Source: Cryptococcus deneoformans JEC21 (lineage: Eukaryota > Basidiomycota > Tremellomycetes > Tremellales > Cryptococcaceae). From it: DNA of 64,000 bases. Both the position numbers and the translations under genes were made by a program. The DNA lies in contig NC_006691.1 of NCBI RefSeq assembly GCF_000091045.1, forward strand, positions 288,621 to 352,620. The letters run 5' to 3'. How positions within the stretch are numbered: the stretch's first letter is position 1; the number at the start of each line of letters is the position of its first letter. The notes below the pieces were generated by a model that saw only the letters and a program-made list of their open reading frames with translations, was not told the DNA's origin and did no database searches. Positions 56,599 to 64,000 of this stretch are shown here, one piece after another.

Positions 56599-59041
56599 CT
56601 ACCATACAAGGTAGCAGATCGCCCTGTAGTCTCAACCATCAGCGGTCAATCCCATCCGTCCGTGTCATCAACCGCAACAATGAACCGGATGTGATTGATT
56701 GATTAGGTTACTCACAATAACGGGAATCCTGCCATGAGACCCATCCAGAAAACAATATTTCCAATCGTCTTATTCCTCCTTACGATCGGTAATCTCCCCA
56801 ACGCAATCATTGGTAGTTGCGCCATCTGCATCAAAAACAGGTACGGCCTAATCTTCTTTGTGACCACGGCCATTACGAGCTCGTGACACAGGGCGGAGAG
56901 GAGGAAAGTGACAAAGGCGGCAGATGTACGGGTAAGCTGTAAAGTGGTCATTGTCGAGGCGTAGACGTGTCGAAGGAGGAAAGTCTGTGGTGTTGAGGAG
57001 GCGATTATGAGCTGCCAGCAGGATCGAGAATAATAAGGTTAAATGGTCACGTACGTGGACGGGCTTGTTCCATTTTCGAGCAAATTCATCCCATGATGTA
57101 GAGTTCCACCAGTCTTGGTAGAATTCCCGATCGGCAAAGCTTTTAAAGGCAGAAATGTCAGCACTTTCATAATCTCTAGCGCTTCCTTTACTCACTATGA
57201 AAGTTCGGCGAAGCCGGTACAAACACATTCAAAGATGATGTAGAAGATCCTAAGGGGGGTTACAGCATTTAGCACTTTGAAATACATGTACGTACGAGCT
57301 GCGCTTACAAGAGATAATTGAGCAACATGGGTCCAGCCAAACTGATATAGCTCTTAACCAAAGACTTTGTGTCACCTTCAGTAGGCAGTAAAGGCATGAT
57401 GTAATGTTCGGTTATCGTGTAGATGAGTGAGAACGTGCCGAAAGTAGCAATGATCTTCTCAACGACGACCAATGGACGCATGCTACCACCCTCGGCGTGT
57501 TAGCATGTCACCCGTACATAACATGATGAGCATGACTCACGTGTCTGTCCTGGGATACTCCAACTGATATACCAACGTCGGAAAGAACATAAAATCCAAA
57601 AAGTGCCTGTATGTCACATTCTGAGGCCATACCAGTCCCTTTGCTCCATTACTCTTCAATTCTTCCTGCATTGCATCGATATTAGTAGCGAGAAGCGCAA
57701 TTTCCTCATTTGAAGACCACGCGAGCGCACCGGGTGGGCTCGGGGTATGGGGCGAAGTAGTGTGAGAAGGTTCTAGAGAGGTACCTAGCGGAAGATCGGC
57801 ACGAGGGGAAGGGAGGGCGTCTGTAGCGTATGGTCGTCGGTGAGGAGCGTCGATATGGAGGTGCTGTCGTCTTCGATGACCTTCAATGGAGGTCTCTTCT
57901 CTGGCAGAAGAATGGCCCGTTGATTCTGGTTCGGTGCCTTCCGAAATGATCATCTTGTGTCTGATGGCAGCAACAGGTTCTTCATATCCTGTTGTAGAAG
58001 TAAAATTTGGTGTATTGATACCAGGAGTGCCAAGAGGGGTAGAGGCTTCCGTGCTCTGGTTGGCTTCGGCCGCTTCGAGGCCTGCTTGTCTTGAGGCTGC
58101 CTCAGCGAGCAGAGCTTCACGGCCGCCAGGGTATTGAGCGATGGCCTCTTCCAAGTGCTTTTTCTCTGATTGTAGCCGGTGGTAGACTGTAGCCAGCATA
58201 CCGTTATGGGCCATGTAAGAGTGCATCTGAAATAGTAGTCAGTGGCGATAAGAAGCGGAATGACAGTCGCTTGACTGACCTTCATCATGGAAGACATGGA
58301 GTCTGAACAGTCTCGTCAGCATTCGTCTAATTCTGAAGATCTAAAGCCACTCACGCAGAACCAAAAATCCAGACTGTACCCAATACCATTGCCTGTGGTA
58401 GCCCCACCAGACAGCCATTCCCAAATACGCCGACTGGAAAATGTGTTGAATGATCAAGCCAGTCCAGTAATAGTTGAACCAGCGATACTGCAAACCCTTG
58501 ACAAAAGGTACGCAGAGGAACATGGTGAGTACCATAATTAGGTCGGAAATTGCCAGGACGAGTGCGTCGCCTGTGATCAGGCGACCGAACGACCATGATA
58601 ATAGTGTCCGGTTCTCCTCCCAAGAAAGGATGGATGTGCGGACAAACATAAGTCCAAGACCTAGCATATACACATTCCAGTACGTCGTTTCACATATACA
58701 GTGGGTTGTGCTTACCTATCCAGAAGAGGACGAAGAAACCTCGAAACTGATCTGTCTGCGATGACGTATTATGCCTGTCGAGGGCGGATACTCGAGGAGT
58801 AAAGGTGAGTACGGCCTTGAGCTGGGCATTGCTTGAGGAACGGTATGGTCTAACTCTGATCACGCCCTCGGCGGTGGGCACCACACTGTCTGCGCTGTTT
58901 GAGAGCGTGGTAGTCATCCGCTCTACGTCGTACGCCCTGGCTGGGATAGTGGGTAATGGACTGTTACAGGTACAGTGTCAGATATAACAGGGTGAGATCG
59001 TATAGCCAGGGTAATGAGAATGCTCACTCTTTTCGTGCCAT
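56599..59041 (-). CDS. ARE2: sterol O-acyltransferase (ARE/ACAT family, MBOAT)
   Basis: The start is ATG 59041 (MARK, then an intron, then PLPTIPARAYDVERM). Membrane segments include GFFVLFWI, TGDALVLAISDLIMVLTMFL and YYWTGLIIQHIFQSAYLGMA. The cytosolic insert has MAHNGMLATVYHRLQSEKKH. The catalytic region contains NVTYRHFLDFMFFPTLVYQL, FYIIFECVCTGFAELSYFAD, REFYQDWWNSTSWDEFARKW (the FYxDWWN signature) and NKPVHTFLLRHVY. The active-site His lies in AAFVTFLLSALCHELVMAVV. The frame appears to stop after AGFPLL at 56712, but a GTGAGT donor sits there. A 25-nt terminal exon (56599-56623) reads AICYLVW and stop, restoring the family's C-terminus. The enzyme makes ergosteryl esters in the ER for lipid droplets. 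ARE1 versus ARE2 is not resolvable. Confidence 0.88.
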
Positions 59042-59440
59042 GATGTGCTATACAAGGCTGTGGAGCTGGTGGATTGAGTGAAGAGATGTCAACTGTCCTT
59101 TGCGGTTCGGATACTGATCACTGAAAAACCGAAATAACGATATGCGGCGAGCGCGTCGGCTGCCGAATACCGGCGATAGGCGAGAATGGCCTTTTGGTTG
59201 CACAGATATAAGGAAGAGGGACGGGCCGCGAGGTCTGCAGGCTGCGAGTGCTATGTATGCACACTGTGAGACAAGAAGAGAAAGTACACCACCACGGACA
59301 CAGCCCGCTGCTCTTCCTCCACCGGTGGGATCGGTGACTTGCACCCGCACGCAAAATCAGCGCAGATCACAGTCCACATCTACATCTCCACAAAGCTCAT
59401 TTTCCGTTTCGTCCAACTCTCGTAGCCATCTCGCTTCACT
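59042..59440. promoter_or_regulatory. divergent promoter ARE/NCE101
   Basis: 399 bp between divergent starts, with no clearly recognised element. Confidence 0.4.
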
Positions 59441-59698
59441 ATGACCAAGGTGTACCTCCTCTCACGCACACTTGACCCTCTTCTCGCCGTTTTCACCGGT
59501 CTCTTCGCCTTTCACCTCAACCAGAACAATCCCCGGACAGCGCCTCCTCCCGGCCACACATTGCAAGAGCTTCTGAAATGGAAGTGGGCAGAATCTAAGA
59601 AGATTAGGGAGGCTAGGGATAAGGAGGCATCGGAAGAATGGGAGAATGTGACGAGGGAGCTTGTGGGAGAAACTTCTGTCGAGGAGGCTAAGAGATGA
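59441..59698 (+). CDS. NCE101: Nce101-like non-classical export protein
   Basis: An intronless 85-residue frame: MTKVYLLSRTLDPLLAVFTG, LFAFHLNQNNPRTAPPPGHT, LQELLKWKWAESKKIREARD. The Y-L-L-x-x-x-x-D-P-x-x-x-x-x-T-G...N-P-R-T-A-P-P-P-G...L-L-x-W-K-W pattern is the Nce101 family, with one membrane segment (DPLLAVFTGLFAFHL). In S. cerevisiae NCE101 was linked to export of proteins without signal peptides. This copy adds a charged C-terminal helix (ASEEWENVTRELVGETSVEE) not found in the 53-residue yeast protein. Confidence 0.85.
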   Translation: MTKVYLLSRTLDPLLAVFTGLFAFHLNQNNPRTAPPPGHTLQELLKWKWAESKKIREARDKEASEEWENVTRELVGETSVEEAKR

Positions 59699-59958
59699 TG
59701 GCAATTGCAAAAGCCAGCAAAATCAGGTAAGCGTTTACCACAGTGGGAACTGAAGTTGCGAGAGAAATACCAGCATCTATTGGTCTAAATCAGGGAGTGT
59801 AACTGATCGATTCCGACTGCAGGATCACAATAGTGACCAGACGTCAAACCGTGTATTTTAAGGCACCAACAAGGCTTTGATCGAACTTTACATGTCATAC
59901 AAAGCAGCAATATTGTGATGAGCAACAGGGAAGAGAGAAACTATGCATTCATAACAAC

Positions 59959-59977
59959 CTAATCCCTAACCCGAACA

Positions 59978-60010
<33 letters not shown>

Positions 60011-60389
60011 ATGAAGACGTAGTAAAGTCATATGATAATCGAGGCAGAGCATGAAATGGGAAGGAAGGAATGGGTAATCAAGAAAGAGATAGAAGACATT
60101 GTCAGCATTCAACCTGATGGACAATCGACAGCTTCACTCACCCTCTAAACTTCTTTGGCGGCTTAGGCGGACGGATGAATGCTGAAGGGGGACTTCCTTG
60201 GGAGTACCTTGAGAATGCCCAAAGCTGTGTTCCCTTGTTAGTACTCCTCTTGTTGAATATATCTCAATATCATGGTCACATACAATATATCTACAATTGG
60301 CAATAGTCGTTAGTACATGATACTTGGACTTCTACACACCACAAGCTCCCAAATGGCCGACTCCGGTCCACCATCCACAGACTCACCTT

Positions 60390-60435
<46 letters not shown>

Positions 60436-60684
60436 GCCACACCTCATTTAATTTATCCCATGATTCGGCAAAGGGCGTAAGTTTCTTGTCGGCATTACGG
60501 CCAATCTTGCCGAGGAGCTCTTCGGGTGTAGCCGCTTCAGCTGCAACATGTGTCAGCGAACACTTGGCTCCATAACATAGTCGTATTCCCAAAGACCCAT
60601 AGGAACTCACGAGAAGCAGCCAAAGGAGCTTTTTGCAGCACCCGGGAGGTGGTGGAAAAGAGACGGGGCTGGGCGAGGCGTGAG

Positions 60685-60716
<32 letters not shown>
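59959..60716 (-). CDS. FYV4: mitochondrial small-ribosomal-subunit protein mS41 (Fyv4, IGR motif)
   Basis: Start ATG 60716 (MMFLPSLRASSSRLAQPR), with an Arg/Ser-rich N-terminus (LFSTTSRVLQ) typical of mitochondrial import. Next is the IGR motif: TPEELLGKIGRNADKKLTPF, AESWDKLNEVWLKTKKMNDL, GLATKEKRYILWAFSRY, then a proline stretch SAFIRPPKPPKKFRG. Reading straight on would stop at 60138. However, GG|GTGAGT is a donor, and a distal exon starting GWGPKIQHGVRVRD and ending at 59959 restores the G-W-G-P-x-x-x-x-G-x-R-x-R tail of this family. Role: mitoribosome small subunit structure. Confidence 0.85.
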
Positions 60717-60721
<5 letters not shown>

Positions 60722-60980
60722 CGGTTCTGATACTGGTGCGATTGTCGCAGGATAAAGCTTATAGCTGTGATCTGGATTAGGCCGATCGAATGGTATCTCC
60801 AGGAGTAAAGTGTTTCTAGATGTATAGTAGTTCGCAAAAGGGGAAAGAGTTCGTCAAAACGTCGAAATTGGCCGACGAGATTGCCATTACGTAATTCACA
60901 CCCTCTCCGAGTTGTTGCCAAGTCGAAGAACGGCAGACCAAGTCGTGGTCAAACCATCTTTCTCGCTCACCTTGGCAAAC
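60717..60980. promoter_or_regulatory. divergent promoter mS41/DST1
   Basis: 264-bp spacer with a CCAAT box (ATTGG at 60866-60870 on +). Confidence 0.4.
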
Positions 60981-61292
60981 ATGGACGCCACCACTCTTAC
61001 AGGGCACGTCAAGGAGCTCAATGCTGCAAACCAAGCGGGAAAATCAGATGTGAGTGATGCCGTCGGCGTTGTATCGCCAAGGTGCTTGCGTCGTTCTTTC
61101 GTAGGTCTGCTGCTGACTAGCATGATGATGATTTATAGGAAGTTATCTCTCTGCTCAAGAAACTTCAGGCTGAGGTTGTTCCTACAGAAGATCTCCTTCG
61201 AGTATGTTTCCAATCGAAAGTCAATGCGAAATAAGCTAAAGCTCGCCCGACTTGGTATTTCCACTTGTAGTCATCGAAAGCTGGTGTCGCAG

Positions 61293-61347
<55 letters not shown>

Positions 61348-61431
61348 AGTTAAGAAGTGGAGAGATGCGGTCGAGGAGACAAAGAAGAAGAGAAAAAGAG
61401 CAGAAGGTGATGAAGGAAAAGATGTAAAGAA

Positions 61432-61464
<33 letters not shown>

Positions 61465-62609
61465 GGCGGAAAGTATGTGTGCACTGTCACCAGCTGCAGA
61501 ATCAGGAAGTGATACTCATATTCATTTTGCAGCGGGGTCATTAGCGGCGACACCATCAGCTAGCACACCCGCCTCGGCCTCTACACCCGATGTCAAAGCG
61601 ACCTCCCCTCCTGTCCGTCAACCTCTTTCAACCATTGACTCATCACGCACTACGCCTCGAACCGCCAAAAGCGATGGAGTGGCCGACAGCCTGAGAGCTG
61701 ATTCGAGCGAAGGAGGCAGTGTAGATAGCGTGAGGGACAAGTGTGTGATCATGATTTATGACGCATTGGCGTTGGATAGCACGGCTGGTATGTCTGGAAT
61801 TTCTTGCTCTGTTGCCGTGGTGCTTTTACACCTTGCTGTCGCCTTTCACAGTTGAACGATTGAATGACTGACGCAACGCAAACTATAGAAATAAAGATTT
61901 TGAAAGAGCGCGCCATTGGAATTGAGCGCGCAGCGAATAAAGCTATGAACTTCTCAACAGGAAACGATTATCGCGCTAGTAAGTTTGATTTGGAAGCGCC
62001 CTAAAAGGGCAGCTGACTGATAGTAAACAAGAAATGAGATCACTATTCCTCAACTTGAAAGACAAGGGTAATCCCGCTTTGAGAAACGAGATTGTCTTGG
62101 GCTACGTCAGCACCGAAAAAGTCGCTAGCATGTCCAAAGATGTAAGTCCACAGTCACCTTACAGAGCTAGCACCAGGATGCTCACATTCCACAAAATCAG
62201 GAAATGGCCTCTGAAAGCGTTCGAATGCTAAAGGAGAAGATTGCGAGTGACAACTTGTTCAAGGCCAAGGCTGTCGGAGTCACCCAAGCTGAGACAGACG
62301 CGTTCAAGTGCGGACGGTGTCACCAGAGGAAATGTACTTATTACCAGATGCAGACAAGAAGCGCGGATGAACCTATGACTGTGAGTCGATACCTTGCCCA
62401 TATGATAAGATGGTACTAACTGTGATGTGCAGACTTTTGTTACGTATGTGTCTGACCTGACTCCAAAAGAATCATTGCTGACTACGTGTACGACTTGCTC
62501 TTTTTATTCAGATGTACTGTAAGTCCCTTCTTTAATGCGATCTATGTCCCAATGAAACAAACCTGACGAACTGTGACAGAATTGTAACAACAGGTGGAAA
62601 TTCAGCTAG
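60981..62609 (+). CDS. DST1: transcription elongation factor TFIIS
   Basis: Start ATG 60981 (MDATTLTGHVKELNAANQ). Domain I (TFIIS N-terminal LW-like) reads EEVISLLKKLQAEVVPTEDL, VAVGKLRTHATPSVSSLAKE, IVKKWRDAVEETKKKRKRAE. A charged and Ser/Thr-rich linker follows. Domain II includes RDKCVIMIYDALALDSTAEI, IERAANKAMNFSTGNDYRA, KMRSLFLNLKDKGNPALRNE and MASESVRMLKEKI. The C-terminal zinc ribbon is AFKCGRCHQRKCTYYQMQTR, SADEPMTTFVTCTNCNNRWK, FS. The catalytic acidic pair is the D-E in SADEP. The last two introns split the ribbon (exons of about 11, 7 and 30 nt), and joining them gives both CxxC pairs. TFIIS rescues arrested RNA polymerase II by stimulating transcript cleavage. Confidence 0.95.
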
Positions 62610-62994
62610 TTTCGGATTTTGCCTCTGGGGAGCATTGTATCTTTCGGGTTTTTTGTCACGTCGTCTATGCAGCCAGTATATTTACGAGGCGTATCGTTGT
62701 GATTTGCGTGTCAATGTCACAAAGCCATTAAGTGCCGTAAATATGCCTTTTTGCAGTGTTCTGAAATTCAAATGACTTTTAAATTCAATCGTTTTACTCT
62801 GTTGAAGTCCCCTCAGACTAAGCGTCACATGGCGACTTGTATTTACTTATCAGTTGCCATGCATTGACCACACCATTTTCGTCAACGTGTCACAGTTTCG
62901 AGTTGATTTCTCGTTTGTTCTTTTGTTTCTCTTGTTATTTACATATACAGTTGTACCTCGAGCAGCGTCACAAGCTCATAATCCATCGATCGAT
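62610..62994. other. intergenic, no gene seen
   Basis: 385 bp, A/T-rich, between the TFIIS stop and the F-box start; contains the promoter of the latter. Confidence 0.5.
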
Positions 62995-64000
62995 ATGAAC
63001 GCCTTCGAACGTGTCCTTAGTACTCCTGAACTGGTAGACGGCATCCTCAATATTCTTGAGCCTCGCGACCTCTGCAAGATTCTGACTCTGGATAGGGCCT
63101 TTTTCCAACATGCTATGCCGGTCTTATGGCGCTCTGTTCCATATCGAGCCACAGAGTATTTCGACGAAACAACTGTGAATTATCTTCCCTTTCAACAGAG
63201 GGGTCATGCTGACCTGCTCGACAGTCTCGCGGAATTGCTTATATGAACGCCATCAAACATCTAGATATCGGCGATATGCCCGGTGATCCTAATAATCTCA
63301 AAGATCAGAAGGAAATATTAGACGCCATTTTACAATACTTTCCAAATATAGTAACGGCCAGGAATTATTGTTCGCCTCGGCCATGGTCTTATAATTGGAA
63401 ACTGCGAGTCGAACGTTCATTCGCCCAGAAAACAGACGAGGAGGAAGAGTGCGGCAAGAGGGTAAAAATGGTGGAGCAAAGGAAACTACTGCTCGATTTT
63501 AACGTCAATTGGAAAGCCCAGGGCGTATTAAACACACAGTCTCTCGACAAATCTTTCGCTGGATGGAAAGGTTATACCATCGACCTTTCTATCACTATGA
63601 GAGTTCCACTACGGAAATCACAGCATCGCTTCCTCTTGGAGCCTTTCAGCACGACCCAGCCAGACGGGTATTACTATGTCGCCTACCTACTTTCTCCGGC
63701 CAGGCGAGATCCCAGAATTTGGGCTCTCGATTTTGAAGGTCTGTCAATCAAACTTGCAGAACTGGAAGGTATACTTGCCTTCCATCATGTAAAACTTCGG
63801 CCCATCCTTGAACTCCGTGCAACACGTGTTGTCGATGCATCACTTGAAGGATTTGAAAGCTTCTGTGATAGTGCCAGGGATCTTCAAGAGTTACACCTCA
63901 GTTTTAACTACGGTTGTCACGCCCTACACCTACGACATATTGAGCGAATCGTCTTGGCGGTCGCAGAGATGCCAAAGCTGAAAGCGATAGAACTGTCTAT
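62995..64000 (+). CDS. F-box protein, 5' part
   Basis: Start ATG 62995 (MNAFERVLSTPELVDGIL). The F-box is at the very N-terminus: STPELVDGILNILEPRDLCK, ILTLDRAFFQHAMPVLWRSV. The first frame seems to stop at 63246, but a 50-nt intron (63175-63224, donor gtgaat, branch gctgac, acceptor gacag) joins it in frame to a long exon. That exon reads SRGIAYMNAIKHLDIGDMPG, then ILDAILQYFPNIVTARNY, and is open to the window end (LQELHLSFNYGCHALHLRHI, IVLAVAEMPKLKAIELS). The second part resembles an irregular leucine-rich repeat region, as in other fungal F-box/LRR proteins. The likely role is an SCF substrate adaptor; the substrate is unknown. The upstream in-frame stretch from 62854 is hydrophobic but lies before the F-box and is probably 5' UTR. 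Confidence 0.75.

Noticed and set aside
63240..63250. Frameshift making the last F-box gene a pseudogene
   Set aside because: A 50-nt intron with good branch and acceptor sites explains the frame change.

Overview
This is an intron-dense eukaryotic window. Genes are split by many short introns (mostly 49-90 nt, GT..AG, CTNAY-like branch sites), spacers are short, and strands alternate often. Protein content is fungal, with DASH subunit Hsk3, Prm1, HAP5, Nce101, an IGR-motif mS41 protein and ESCRT-0 Hse1. Intron style, Hse1 and two GPI-type aspartic peptidases point to a tremellomycete close to Cryptococcus; this assignment is from recognition, without a database search.

Layout. 1-16.9 kb is a compact housekeeping block: 3' end of an Nse3/MAGE gene, HAP5, HSE1, ALG9, an Emi1-like gene, a small basic protein, ARC40/ARPC1, TFB3, HSK3, holocytochrome c synthase and an F-box gene. 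17.3-18.3 kb holds a broken MULE transposase. A disordered unknown protein (19.0-20.6 kb) precedes a peptidase region. An A1 aspartic peptidase lies on + at 20.8-22.8 kb and its paralogue on - at 29.0-30.9 kb. Between them sit a graveyard of at least four transposon lineages (tyrosine recombinase/Crypton-like, KDZ-like, pogo/Fot DDE, Ty1/copia; about 23.3-26.7 kb), a small membrane protein gene, and a 104-residue secreted protein that matches only the peptidase propeptides. That stand-alone propeptide gene is the most unusual item here.

31.9-41.7 kb carries a glutamate-1-semialdehyde-aminotransferase-like enzyme, a FucP-type sugar transporter, PRM1 and proteasome subunit PRE7. A 2.7-kb gene-poor gap follows. 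44.4-50.2 kb holds an unknown serine-rich protein, a Csm1/Pcs1-like kinetochore protein, and RAD10/ERCC1 transcribed divergently from it. After a 3.7-kb gene-poor stretch comes a divergent forkhead factor, then a sterol acyltransferase (ARE), NCE101, mS41/FYV4, TFIIS (DST1) and the start of a second F-box gene that runs off the end.

How they relate. Most genes are independent housekeeping functions with no operon logic. Several are divergent pairs sharing spacers of about 180-400 bp (ALG9/Emi1-like, ARC40/TFB3, HSK3/CYC3, CSM1/RAD10, ARE/NCE101, mS41/DST1). The one locus with apparent internal logic is the peptidase/propeptide cluster. Gene models were spliced by eye from reading-frame continuity and family motifs. 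Two C-terminal exons (ARE and mS41) and one intron in the last F-box gene were recovered this way.
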